Assembly: GCF_021290385.1 (NCBI RefSeq)
Contig: NZ_CP089928.1
Location: forward strand, 2,898,501 to 2,962,500
Direction: 5' to 3'
Length of the DNA stretch: 64,000 bases
DNA from: Microbulbifer sp. YPW16
GTDB lineage: Bacteria > Pseudomonadota > Gammaproteobacteria > Pseudomonadales > Cellvibrionaceae
The notes under the pieces were generated by a model. The model saw only the letters and a list, made by a program, of their open reading frames with translations, did not search any database and was not told the DNA's origin. The position numbers and the translations under genes are program-made. This document shows, piece after piece, positions 35,731 to 43,969 of the stretch; the stretch's first letter is position 1; every line of letters starts with the position of its first letter.

Positions 35731-37334
35731 ATGAGTCCCTCTCGCTGGTATTCCTGCACGGCTGGGGCGGTGACAGCCGCATCTGGGAGCCACTGTGCAC
35801 GCAGCTGGGGGAATCCTCCGGCCTGCCCACAGTCACCATCGACCTGCCGGGCTTCGGCAGTCGCGCCGGCGAACCCTGGCCCGATGACGAAACCCTGCTC
35901 GCCGATATCGCCGCCCGTTTACCCGGGCCCTGTGTGCTGGTGGGGCACTCCCTGGGGGGCATGCTGGCGTTGCGGCTGGCGGCGCACGAGGCCCGGGACG
36001 GCAACGGCAAAATCCGTGGCCTGTGCACCATCGGAGCCAACGCCAGTTTTGTCGGGCGCGAGCAGTGGCCGGGGATGGAGCCGCGGGTATTCGAACAGTT
36101 CTGCCGCGGCTTTGCCGCGGATCCGGCGGCGACGCAGGCGCAGTTCTGCGGCCTGCAGGCCCGGGGCGACCGGGCGATGCGGCCAGTCATGAAACAACTG
36201 AAACAGTGGATACAGCCCGTGACCGGGCCCGCCTGGGGGCGGGCCCTGGAGGTTCTGGGGCGCTGGGATAATCGCGCCCTGATAGCCGGCTGGCAGGATT
36301 CGCGCGTGCCCGCCCTGCACCTGCTCGGTGAGGGTGACGCGCTTGTGCCCGTGGCAGCAGCGGCCGAGCTGCGGGCGCTGGGCGCCGATGCGCGGGTGCT
36401 GGAGGGGGCTGGCCATATGCCGCAGCTCTCCTGCCCCGGACTGGTGGCGAAGCAACTCTGTGTTTTTCTCCAGGGAATCCACGAAACCGAAAGCGACGGG
36501 GCGCCCTTCGACAAGCGCGCGGTGGCGCGCTCCTTCGGGCGCGCCGCCAGCAGTTACGACCGGGCAGCCCACCTGCAGCGGGCCGTGTGCCGGCAGCTGC
36601 TGGGCCGCCTGGAAACCAGCCGGCCACCGCAGCGGATTCTCGACCTGGGAAGCGGCACCGGTTACGGCTGTGAGCTGCTGCGCCGGCGATATCCCGACGC
36701 CGAGATCATCGCGCTGGACCTGGCCGAGGGCATGCTGGACTACGCGCGTCGCGAACGCCCGGTGGCAGACCACTATATTGCCGCCGACGCGGAATTCCTG
36801 CCGCTGGCGGACGCCAGTGTCGACCTGGTGTTCTCCAGCATGGCGCTGCAGTGGTGTTACCGGTTGCCGGGGCTGTTTGCCGAGCTGCGCCGGGTGCTGG
36901 CGGACAATGGCAGCTGCCAGGTGGCAACACTCGGCCCGGGGACCCTGGATGAACTGCGGCGCAGCTGGGCCGCCGTGGATGGCGGTGTGCACGTCAATCG
37001 TTTTCTCCCCGCCGGTGACTGGCTGGCGGCTGCGAGGGGGGCCGGGTTGTCCGGTGCGCTGAAGTCCGAGGGCCGGGTGCTGCACTTCGATACCGTGATG
37101 GAATTGATGCGGGAGCTGAAAACCATCGGTGCCCATAACGTCAATCGCGATGCCGGGCGCGGATTGACCGGCCGCGCGCGCCTGCAGGCCCTGGCGGAAG
37201 CCTATGAGCAGTGGCGGACGCCCGCCGGCCTGCCGGCCAGTTACGAGCTGCTCTACCTGGATCTCGAGGCCGGGCAGGCGTCGAAAAACAAAACGGGCGC
37301 CGGCTGTACAGCGGGCGCCCGTCGGATGATCTAG
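35727..37334 (+). CDS. bioHC: Bifunctional pimeloyl-ACP methyl ester esterase / malonyl-ACP O-methyltransferase (BioHC fusion)
   Basis: About 535 residues join two biotin enzymes. Residues 1-250 are BioH, an alpha/beta hydrolase with H-G-W-G-G, nucleophile Ser75 in G-H-S-L-G-G and a C-terminal G-A-G-H-M-P histidine. Residues 260-515 are BioC, a SAM methyltransferase opening R-S-F-G-R-A-A-S-S-Y-D and with I-L-D-L-G-S-G-T-G-Y-G. BioC makes the malonyl methyl ester that disguises the primer for fatty-acid synthesis; BioH removes the methyl from pimeloyl-ACP. Saccharophagus degradans has the same fusion. The GTG start overlaps the bioF stop. The last 18 residues are encoded over a terminator of the opposite gene. 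Confidence 0.93.
   Translation: MNESLSLVFLHGWGGDSRIWEPLCTQLGESSGLPTVTIDLPGFGSRAGEPWPDDETLLADIAARLPGPCVLVGHSLGGMLALRLAAHEARDGNGKIRGLCTIGANASFVGREQWPGMEPRVFEQFCRGFAADPAATQAQFCGLQARGDRAMRPVMKQLKQWIQPVTGPAWGRALEVLGRWDNRALIAGWQDSRVPALHLLGEGDALVPVAAAAELRALGADARVLEGAGHMPQLSCPGLVAKQLCVFLQGIHETESDGAPFDKRAVARSFGRAASSYDRAAHLQRAVCRQLLGRLETSRPPQRILDLGSGTGYGCELLRRRYPDAEIIALDLAEGMLDYARRERPVADHYIAADAEFLPLADASVDLVFSSMALQWCYRLPGLFAELRRVLADNGSCQVATLGPGTLDELRRSWAAVDGGVHVNRFLPAGDWLAAARGAGLSGALKSEGRVLHFDTVMELMRELKTIGAHNVNRDAGRGLTGRARLQALAEAYEQWRTPAGLPASYELLYLDLEAGQASKNKTGAGCTAGARRMI
37284..37322 (-). terminator. Intrinsic terminator of the L,D-transpeptidase gene, inside the bioHC 3' end
   Basis: ACGGGCGCC (37293-37301) pairs perfectly with GGCGCCCGT (37314-37322). 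On the minus strand the stem is followed by TTTTGTTTTT, a proper U-tract, 28 bases after the L,D-transpeptidase stop. It lies wholly within the bioHC coding sequence. Confidence 0.85.
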
Positions 37335-37350
37335 CTGGTCCCGGAGGGGA

Positions 37351-37836
37351 TCAGGGGTAGATGGAGATAGGGGTGGGGGTATCCACCATGGCCCAGATCT
37401 CGTCCATCTCACGGTTGTTCACCGCGATACAACCGTCGGTCCAGTTCATCCTTTTCAGGTAATCTTCCATACCGGTCCACTGCGGCTTGATGCCGTGGAT
37501 CATGATATCGCCACCGGGATTGACACCCAGGCGCCGTGCGCGGGCCTTGTCCGCCCGGTTCGGGTAGGAGATGTGGATCGAGCGGTAAAAGCGGCTCTGC
37601 GGGTTTTTCCAGTCGAGGGTATAGCGGCCTTCCGGCGTGCGCTCGTCACCCTGCTGGATTTTGTGACCACGGGGGTTGTCGCCAAAAGAGACCTTGTAGC
37701 TCTTGAGCACGCGGCCATTTTTCTTCAGCTGCATCAGCGCCTTGGATTTATACACGACGACCTCGTCCGCCTTGGTCACAGCGGCGGAGGCAAAGAACGG
37801 GGCAAGCAGCAACAGGGCAAAAGCAATGTATCGCAT
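37351..37836 (-). CDS. L,D-transpeptidase (ErfK/YbiS/YcfS/YnhG family)
   Basis: The 161-residue protein has a signal peptide (M-R-Y-I-A-F-A-L-L-L-L-A-P-F-F-A-S-A) and a YkuD catalytic domain. His114 in I-M-I-H-G and Cys136 in N-W-T-D-G-C-I-A-V are the catalytic pair. It has no LysM or binding domain, so it is the minimal form. It would crosslink or hydrolyse peptidoglycan stems in the periplasm. The gene converges on bioHC. Confidence 0.94.
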   Translation of the reverse strand: MRYIAFALLLLAPFFASAAVTKADEVVVYKSKALMQLKKNGRVLKSYKVSFGDNPRGHKIQQGDERTPEGRYTLDWKNPQSRFYRSIHISYPNRADKARARRLGVNPGGDIMIHGIKPQWTGMEDYLKRMNWTDGCIAVNNREMDEIWAMVDTPTPISIYP

Positions 37837-38160
37837 AATCTCGGTAACGCGTCTGGTTGGTCAAGGTTCCGGTTGTGTCAGCTTCCCTGCTATCGCATGG
37901 CGCGGCGGTCAGGAGTCACGCTGGGTGGCTCCGGCGGCACGGCACATACGGTGCGACTTTGATGGCAATGCTGGGTGACAGCGCTGTCCTTGATTGCCAG
38001 CCCGGTAAACCCGGGACTTTCATTGGAGAAATTATCCTAACCCGGGGCTATATACAGCGGCCGGCTGATTAATAATTACTCTAAGTGGGTAATTTATCAG
38101 CAAGTAGACGGCGTTTAAAGAGGCGTCAAGAAAAAAACTGCAAATTCAGGAGGGGTACCA
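37837..38160. other. Intergenic region between the L,D-transpeptidase gene and bioD
   Basis: This 324-base divergent gap holds no gene that I can support. It has an AT-rich patch (38070-38100) with TTAATAATTA, and a CAGGAGGGG ribosome site just before the bioD GTG. I looked for a BirA half-site (TGTAAACC) here and saw none. No hairpin with a U-tract is evident. Confidence 0.6.
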
Positions 38161-38844
38161 GTGGCCAGATCCTTTTTCGTTGCCGGCACCGACACCGAGG
38201 TCGGTAAAACCCATGTGACCGCGGCCCTGCTGGCCGCTGCTGCCGCTCGCGGGCTGCAGACGGCAGCGGTGAAGCCGGTGGCCTCCGGCTGTGAGTGCAC
38301 CCATGAGGGCCTGCGCAACGCCGACGCGCTGCTGCTGCAGGAAGCGATGACCATGGAGTTGCCCTACCAGCAGGTCAACCCGATCGCGCTCGAACCGGCC
38401 ATCGCCCCCCATATTGCTGCGATGGAGGCGGGCAAGCGCCTGGACGTGGGGCGCCTGGCCGGCGTGTGCCGCGGGGTCATGAATAGCGGTGCCGACCTGG
38501 TGCTGATCGAGGGGGCGGGGGGCTGGCGCACCCCGTTGGGGCCGCGCGGGTTCCTGTCCGACCTGCCGCGGGAGCTGGATATCCCGGTGATCCTGGTGGT
38601 GGGAATGCAGCTGGGCTGCATCAATCACGCACTGCTGACTGCAGAGTCGATACGCCGTGATGGCCTGCAGCTGGCCGGCTGGGTGGCCAACTTTGCCCGC
38701 GAGGGCATGGCGCGCCCGGAAGAAAACCTGGCCACACTGCACCACCTCCTGCCGGCCCCGCTGCTCGGGGTGGTGCCGTTCGATGAGGCGGCCGACTACC
38801 GTGTCGCTGCGGAGCACCTGGGCCTGGATCCGCTCCTTTCCTGA
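38161..38844 (+). CDS. bioD: Dethiobiotin synthetase
   Basis: BioD makes dethiobiotin from 7,8-diaminopelargonate with ATP and CO2. The 227-residue protein has the G-T-D-T-E-V-G-K-T-H-V phosphate loop at its start, K-P-V-A-S-G, and E-G-A-G-G-W-R-T-P-L in the substrate site. It starts with GTG behind a strong CAGGAGGGG site. It is separated from bioB-bioF-bioHC by the opposite-strand transpeptidase. bioA is not in this window. Confidence 0.96.
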   Translation: MARSFFVAGTDTEVGKTHVTAALLAAAAARGLQTAAVKPVASGCECTHEGLRNADALLLQEAMTMELPYQQVNPIALEPAIAPHIAAMEAGKRLDVGRLAGVCRGVMNSGADLVLIEGAGGWRTPLGPRGFLSDLPRELDIPVILVVGMQLGCINHALLTAESIRRDGLQLAGWVANFAREGMARPEENLATLHHLLPAPLLGVVPFDEAADYRVAAEHLGLDPLLS

Positions 38845-38847
38845 GCA

Positions 38848-38883
38848 CGGGCCAGTGGGTTCCCGCTGGAGTCCACTGGCCCG
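38848..38883 (+). terminator. Long hairpin after bioD
   Basis: CGGGCCAGTGG (38848-38858) pairs perfectly with CCACTGGCCCG (38873-38883), an 11-bp stem starting 4 bases after the bioD stop. There is no U-run, so it may act as a Rho-assisted stop or mRNA end shield. Confidence 0.5.
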
Positions 38884-38956
38884 GGCTGCGGGTATCCGGT
38901 CGAGAGCCCGCATCCCCCCATCTGCCTGTCCGCGCCTCCGGTGCATGCAAAGACAG

Positions 38957-39001
38957 TTGACAAGTCCCTGCTGCGCGCCTAGATTCAAACGGCTGTTTGA
39001 A
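38957..39001 (+). promoter_or_regulatory. Promoter with PsrA-type box for the acyl-CoA dehydrogenase gene
   Basis: TTGACA (38957-38962), 17 bases, then TAGATT (38980-38985) make a strong sigma-70 promoter. TTCAAAC-GGCT-GTTTGAA (38984-39001) is a perfect inverted repeat and fits the PsrA motif (G/C)AAAC-N2-4-GTTT(G/C). It covers the -10 and the start site, as expected for repression released by long-chain acyl-CoA. Confidence 0.8.
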
Positions 39002-39025
39002 ACAACTGAATGAGGCACACGGAGC

Positions 39026-40807
39026 ATGGCTGACTACAAGGCCCCCCTGCGGGAGATGAACTTCCTGCTGCACGAAGTTTTTGCTGCGGATGAGCTCTGG
39101 GCACGCCTGCCCGGGCTGGCCGGCGCGGTGGATCGCGAGACCGCTGACGCGATTCTCGAGGAAATGGCCAAGCTCGCCGCCAACACCCTGGACCCGATCA
39201 ACCGCTCCGGCGACGAAGAGGGCTGCCAGTGGGACGACGGCGTGGTCACTACTCCGGCGGGCTTCAGGGAAGCCTATGCCACTTTCTGTGAGGGCGGCTG
39301 GGGCGCACTGCTGGGCAACCCGGAATACGGCGGCATGGGCATGCCCAAAATGCTGGGCGCACAGGTCGAGGAGATGATCAACTCCGCCAATATCTCCTTC
39401 GCCCTCTATCCGGTGCTGACTGCCGGTGCCTGCCTGGCGCTCGATGCCCACGGCAGTGAGGAGCTGAAGCAGAAGTACCTGCCGAAGATGTACGAGGGTA
39501 CCTGGTCCGGTGCCATGGACCTGACCGAGCCCCACGCCGGTACCGACCTGGGCATTATCCGTACCAAGGCCGAGCCGCAGGACGACGGCAGCTACAAGGT
39601 CACCGGCAGCAAGATCTTTATTACCGGCGGCGACCAGGACCTGTCCGAGAACATCATCCACCTGGTGCTGGCCAAGCTGCCCGATGCGCCGAAGGGACCC
39701 AAGGGGATCTCCCTGTTCCTGGTGCCGAAGTTCCTGGTGAACGAGGACGGCAGCCTGGGCGAGCGCAACGCGGTCAACTGCGGTTCCATCGAGCACAAGA
39801 TGGGCATCAAGGCCTCCGCCACCTGCGCGATGAACTTCGACGGCGCCACCGGCTGGCTGGTGGGCGAGGTGAACAAGGGCCTGGCGGCCATGTTCACCAT
39901 GATGAACTACGAGCGCCTGGGTGTGGGCATCCAGGGCCTGGGCGCCTCCGAGCGCTCTTACCAGAACGCGCTGGAGTACGCCCGCGAGCGTATCCAGAGC
40001 CGCTCCCCGGCGGGCCCGCAGCAGGCCGACAAGGCCGCTGACCCGATCACCGTACACCCGGATGTGCGCCGCATGCTGCTTACCCAGAAAGCGCTGATCG
40101 GTGGCGGCCGCGCCCTGTCCACTTACGTGGCGCAGTGGCTGGATATCGCCAAGTTCGGTGAGGGTGATGAGAAGAAAAACGCGGAAGCGATGGTGGCCCT
40201 GCTCACCCCGGTAGCCAAGGCCTTCTTCACCGATATGGGCCTGGACTGCACCGTGACCGGCCAGCAGGTGTTTGGCGGCCACGGCTATATCCGCGAATGG
40301 GGCCAGGAGCAGCTGGTGCGCGACGTGCGCATTACCCAGATTTACGAGGGCACCAACGGTATCCAGGCTCTCGACCTGGTGGGCCGCAAGACCGTCGCCA
40401 ACGGCGGGGCCTTCTTCAACCTGTTTGCCGACGACGTGCAGGCGTTCGTCGACACGCACATCGATAACGAACACCTGGCCGAGTTCGTACAGCCGCTGGC
40501 GGAAGAGCTCCAGCGGCTGCGGGATGTCACCGGAAAGATCATCGAGGCCGCCAAGGCCGACCCCCACGCGCCGGGCGCCGCCTCGGTGGAGTACCTGCAC
40601 CTGTTCGGTTACGTGGCCTACGCCTTTATGTGGGCCAAGGCTGCCGCCGTGGCCCTGCCTAAAGTGGATGGGGACAGCTTCTACAAAGGACAGGTCAAGA
40701 CCGCGCGCTTCTATTTCCAGCGCCTGTTGCCGCGCACCCGCGGACTGGCCGCCAGTGTCGATGCCGGCAGCCACAGCCTGATGGATATCGAGGAGGAGCT
40801 GCTGTAG
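39026..40807 (+). CDS. Acyl-CoA dehydrogenase (PA0506/DmdC-type, fatty-acid oxidation)
   Basis: This 593-residue flavoenzyme has an N-terminal acyl-CoA dehydrogenase extension (M-A-D-Y-K-A-P-L-R-E-M), the core (M-D-L-T-E-P-H-A-G-T-D-L; F-I-T-G-G-D) and a C-terminal extra helical domain (about 460-590). The catalytic Glu is in I-Y-E-G-T-N-G-I-Q-A-L-D-L. Relatives act on medium or long acyl-CoA or on methylmercaptopropionyl-CoA. The PsrA-type box upstream favours fatty-acid oxidation. A strong intrinsic terminator follows. Confidence 0.93.
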   Translation: MADYKAPLREMNFLLHEVFAADELWARLPGLAGAVDRETADAILEEMAKLAANTLDPINRSGDEEGCQWDDGVVTTPAGFREAYATFCEGGWGALLGNPEYGGMGMPKMLGAQVEEMINSANISFALYPVLTAGACLALDAHGSEELKQKYLPKMYEGTWSGAMDLTEPHAGTDLGIIRTKAEPQDDGSYKVTGSKIFITGGDQDLSENIIHLVLAKLPDAPKGPKGISLFLVPKFLVNEDGSLGERNAVNCGSIEHKMGIKASATCAMNFDGATGWLVGEVNKGLAAMFTMMNYERLGVGIQGLGASERSYQNALEYARERIQSRSPAGPQQADKAADPITVHPDVRRMLLTQKALIGGGRALSTYVAQWLDIAKFGEGDEKKNAEAMVALLTPVAKAFFTDMGLDCTVTGQQVFGGHGYIREWGQEQLVRDVRITQIYEGTNGIQALDLVGRKTVANGGAFFNLFADDVQAFVDTHIDNEHLAEFVQPLAEELQRLRDVTGKIIEAAKADPHAPGAASVEYLHLFGYVAYAFMWAKAAAVALPKVDGDSFYKGQVKTARFYFQRLLPRTRGLAASVDAGSHSLMDIEEELL

Positions 40808-40857
40808 GCAGCCCCGCTGTAAGCGGCCCCCTCGACCTGTTTCCAAGCAGCCTTGCC

Positions 40858-40883
40858 AGCCCCGCCCAGCGGGGCTTTTTTTT
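40858..40883 (+). terminator. Intrinsic terminator after the acyl-CoA dehydrogenase gene
   Basis: AGCCCCGC (40858-40865) pairs with GCGGGGCT (40869-40876) around CCA, followed by eight T. This is the best canonical terminator in the window. Confidence 0.92.
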
Positions 40884-40982
40884 GCCTGCTTGCCGGCCGC
40901 TTTTACCGTCAGCGGCTTTCTCCTAAACTGCTCCTGAACTCTCCGCGCGGACCCGGGGGCATAACAACAGGCGAAATATCCC

Positions 40983-41168
40983 ATGAACGATAAGAAAAAA
41001 CTTTCCGACGAGGACCAGGCACGGGTCGACAGATTCCTCCACAGCGGCGTCAACGAGACCGAGCGCAAGCCGTTCCGCCCGCTGCTGTTGCTCGGTGTGA
41101 TCGTGGGGGTGCTGACCCTGCTCTCATTGCTCAGCCTCTTTATTGCCAGCACCAAGGGGGTGGTCTGA
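40983..41168 (+). CDS. Small single-span membrane protein (DUF3094)
   Basis: 61 residues: a charged N-terminus ([19 protein letters not shown]) and a C-terminal membrane helix (about 34-54). The sequence matches the DUF3094 group found in Pseudomonas and relatives. Its function is unknown. Its stop overlaps the start of the nitroreductase gene by one base (TGATG), so the two are coupled. Confidence 0.8.
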   Translation: MNDKKKLSDEDQARVDRFLHSGVNETERKPFRPLLLLGVIVGVLTLLSLLSLFIASTKGVV

Positions 41169-41836
41169 TGGGGGCCCCGGGTGAGTTTGTGCCGCTGCAG
41201 TTTGAGCCGCTGGGTGAGACAGAGATGTGCAGCCGCGCCAGCGCGTTTTACCAGTTGATGCGCCGGCGGCGCACGGTGCGCGACTTCAGTGCCGCGCCGG
41301 TGCCCCGTGCGGTCATCGAGGATGCGATCCGCACTGCCGGCAGCGCCCCCAGCGGGGCCAATATGCAGCCCTGGCATTTCGTGGTGGCCGAGAGTGCGGA
41401 GATCAAGCGCAGGATCCGCCTGGCGGCGGAAGAGGAGGAGCGTGAATTTTACCAGCGTCGTGCCTCGGAGGAGTGGCTGCAGGCCCTGGAGCCGTTGGGC
41501 ACCGACGCCCACAAACCCTTCCTGGAGACGGCGCCCTACCTGATCGTGGTGTTCCTGAAAAAATTCACCAGTGCCGGGGACGGCGAGCGGCGCAAGAATT
41601 ACTACACATCCGAATCGGTGGGCATTGCCACTGGTATGCTGATCGCCGCCCTCCACAACGCCGGCGTCGCGACACTCACCCACACACCCAGCCCGATGAG
41701 GTTCCTCAACCAGATCCTCGGGCGCCCGGCCACGGAAAAGCCGTATATGATCCTGGTGGCGGGCCTGCCGGCCGAGGGGGCGGAGGTGCCGGCCATCGAC
41801 AAGAAGCCGCTGGGGGAAATCGCGGACTTTGTCTAG
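41168..41836 (+). CDS. Nitroreductase family protein (iodotyrosine-deiodinase-like)
   Basis: The 222-residue FMN protein has the family start [11 protein letters not shown], the [13 protein letters not shown] loop and a G-I-A-T-G-M-L helix. The [10 protein letters not shown] and [12 protein letters not shown] segments resemble the deiodinase/BluB branch rather than oxygen-insensitive NfsB. It probably reduces an unidentified substrate with NAD(P)H. It is coupled to the small DUF3094 gene. Confidence 0.88.
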   Translation: MGAPGEFVPLQFEPLGETEMCSRASAFYQLMRRRRTVRDFSAAPVPRAVIEDAIRTAGSAPSGANMQPWHFVVAESAEIKRRIRLAAEEEEREFYQRRASEEWLQALEPLGTDAHKPFLETAPYLIVVFLKKFTSAGDGERRKNYYTSESVGIATGMLIAALHNAGVATLTHTPSPMRFLNQILGRPATEKPYMILVAGLPAEGAEVPAIDKKPLGEIADFV

Positions 41837-41906
41837 CCCACTGCTGGTCTGCGGTGCCCCGGCCGGGCTATAGTCAGCTGGCAAGAGCATAATGGGCCTT
41901 TAAACT

Positions 41907-42161
41907 ATGAAAATAAGAAAATTTATTCTCACGCTGGGCCTTGTGATGGGCCTGGGCGGTTGTAGCAGCCTGGCACAGATATTCCTGGAGAATGCCAGTG
42001 ACAGCCGGATTCGCTACAGCTCCCATTGCCAGAGCCTGCGTATGCAGTGTCGCGGGGAGAATTACCGCGAGTGGGAGACCTCAACCGGCCGCCGGGGCTG
42101 TTCCTGCGACGGTCCCTCCAACCAGCAACCCACACCGGGGGATGTCCTTGGCCCCCGCTGA
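41907..42161 (+). CDS. Small cysteine-rich putative lipoprotein
   Basis: 84 residues with a lipoprotein signal (K-I-R-K-F, then a hydrophobic core, then L-G-G-C at residue 19). The mature part has four further cysteines (H-C-Q-S, M-Q-C-R, G-C-S-C), enough for disulfides in the periplasm. I do not recognise the family. A TATAGT -10-like box lies about 37 bases upstream. It converges on the EVE gene. Confidence 0.7.
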   Translation: MKIRKFILTLGLVMGLGGCSSLAQIFLENASDSRIRYSSHCQSLRMQCRGENYREWETSTGRRGCSCDGPSNQQPTPGDVLGPR

Positions 42162-42193
42162 ACCGGCCCCTGCCCAATAAGCGGCGCCGGGGA

Positions 42194-42655
42194 TCAGCCC
42201 CGTCCCATTCGCAGCAGGTGGCGCCATTCACCCGCGGCCACCGGCTGCACCGACAGGCGTCCCTGCTTTACCAGCACCATTTCCTGCAGGTCGGGGTCGG
42301 CCTTGATCGTCGCCAGCGGCACCGGCCGCGCGAATTCTCCCTGCCAGCGTATATCCACGCAAAACCAGCGCGGTTTTTCCTGCGTCGCCTTGGGGTCAAA
42401 ATAGGCTGATTCGGGGTCGAACTGGGCCGGATCCGGGTAGGCCTCCCGGACCACCACGGCGGTGCCCACCACGGCCGGCACCCGGCAGGCGCTGTGGTAA
42501 AACAGCACCCCGTCCCCTTCCCGCACCCGGTCCCGCAGGAAATTGCGCGCCTGGTAGTTCCGGATCCCGTCCCAGCGTCCCGTGCGGTCCGGCTCAGCGG
42601 CCAGGTCCTGCAGGCTGTATTCATCGGGTTCGGACTTGAAAAGCCAGTAGTTCAA
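42194..42655 (-). CDS. EVE domain-containing protein
   Basis: The protein starts N-Y-W-L-F-K-S-E-P after its initiator, the typical opening of the EVE/PUA-like family. The W-D-G-I-R-N-Y-Q-A-R-N and L-F-Y-H-S motifs follow. I choose the TTG at 42655, with an AGGAG site upstream, because the 22 residues of the longer frame are unconserved. EVE domains bind modified bases in DNA or RNA. There are no fused nuclease domains here. Confidence 0.88.
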   Translation of the reverse strand: MNYWLFKSEPDEYSLQDLAAEPDRTGRWDGIRNYQARNFLRDRVREGDGVLFYHSACRVPAVVGTAVVVREAYPDPAQFDPESAYFDPKATQEKPRWFCVDIRWQGEFARPVPLATIKADPDLQEMVLVKQGRLSVQPVAAGEWRHLLRMGRG

Positions 42656-42835
42656 GGGGGCTCCTGCGGCAGTCTGTTGCCAGGCTGCGCCCGGCGGTAT
42701 TTCGCCCGGGGCAGCGGGCAATTAGTATGTTTGACCAAAGTGGGAAGGGCCCCGTTCGGCCCCAGTGGCCGCATCGGCGGCTTCCCGGCAGTAAATTCTG
42801 CGCGGATCCCGGTCCGCGCGCAATTGCGGAACCAT

Positions 42836-43969
42836 ATGGGCAACAATGTCTTTCACTGGCTGGCCGAGAGGCTCGCCACGCATCGCTGGCAATACCGGGC
42901 CCTGCAGCTTTCCGGCTGGGGCGGTTACACCCTGCTCACGTTTGTCGGCAGCTTCTTCTGGGTGGAGAACCACTGGCTGCATACCGGTTATATCGCCGCG
43001 GCCACCGCGTCCGGCGTGCTGCTGTCCGAGGTCATGCGGCGAGGTTTCCAGCGCCTGTGGAACAAGCCCCCGGCGCTGCGACTGTTCGGGTCCCTGGGCG
43101 TGGTGGCGCTGGCGGCGGTCCTCTGGGCGGCAATCAAGTTCGCGGGCTCGGCCTGGCTTTACGGCACCGAGAAGGGCGAGCACCCGGCAGTCCTGGCCGT
43201 CTACTGGTTTTCCTACTCATTCCTGATCCTGATGACCTGGGCGGCGCTCTATTACGGCATCAAGTACTACCAGACCTCGCTGGCGCAGCAGGCCAAGGCT
43301 CTGCGTGCCGAGTCCATGGCGCACCAGGCGCAGCTCAAGATGCTGCGCTACCAGCTCAATCCGCATTTCCTCTTCAATACCCTCAATGCCATCTCCACGC
43401 TGATCCTGGACAGCCAGGGGCGCACGGCCAACGACATGGTGTCGCGCCTGTCGCAGTTCCTGCGCCACTCGCTGGATAACGACCCGATGCAGAAGGTCAC
43501 CCTGGCCAAGGAAGTCGAGGCGCTGATGCTCTACCTGGATATCGAGAAGGTGCGCTTCGATGACCGCCTGGCGGTAAACGTCGACCTGGATGGCGACTCG
43601 CCGCGGGCACTGGTGCCCAGCCTGTTGCTGCAACCGCTGGTGGAAAATGCGATCAAATACGCTATCTCACAGCGGGAGTGGGGCGGCGAGATCAATATCA
43701 AGGCGCGGGTGTTTGCCGGTGAACTGTTGCTGGAGGTAAGCGACAATGGCCCTGGCGTATCCGAGGAGGTGCTGGCTGGCCTAGGGTCCGGGCAGGGCGT
43801 GGGTATCCGCAACACCTGCGAGCGCCTGCGTGCACTCTATGGCCCGGAGCAGAAGGTGCGCTTCCGCAACCGCAATGAGGGAGGGCTGGCAGTGCATATA
43901 AGAATTCCCTACCAACAGGAATCGAGACATGAGTGGCAACCGAGACAGACTGAGAGCCATCGTCATTGA
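42836..43969 (+). CDS. LytS/AlgZ-type sensor histidine kinase
   Basis: About 377 residues with four membrane helices in the first 140, then a His_kinase domain. H177 in L-N-P-H-F-L-F-N-T-L-N is the phospho-acceptor box of the LytS/YehU family. The ATP-binding region has V-E-N-A-I-K-Y and D-N-G-P-G-V. The ATG at 42836 is the plausible start because upstream codons run into the divergent EVE gene. It overlaps its response regulator gene by 41 bases. Confidence 0.88.
   Translation: MGNNVFHWLAERLATHRWQYRALQLSGWGGYTLLTFVGSFFWVENHWLHTGYIAAATASGVLLSEVMRRGFQRLWNKPPALRLFGSLGVVALAAVLWAAIKFAGSAWLYGTEKGEHPAVLAVYWFSYSFLILMTWAALYYGIKYYQTSLAQQAKALRAESMAHQAQLKMLRYQLNPHFLFNTLNAISTLILDSQGRTANDMVSRLSQFLRHSLDNDPMQKVTLAKEVEALMLYLDIEKVRFDDRLAVNVDLDGDSPRALVPSLLLQPLVENAIKYAISQREWGGEINIKARVFAGELLLEVSDNGPGVSEEVLAGLGSGQGVGIRNTCERLRALYGPEQKVRFRNRNEGGLAVHIRIPYQQESRHEWQPRQTESHRH

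Noticed and set aside
38621..41890. 1089-residue open frame on the minus strand
   Set aside because: It is antisense to bioD, the acyl-CoA dehydrogenase and the nitroreductase, all of which have clear families; its translation has no recognisable motif.
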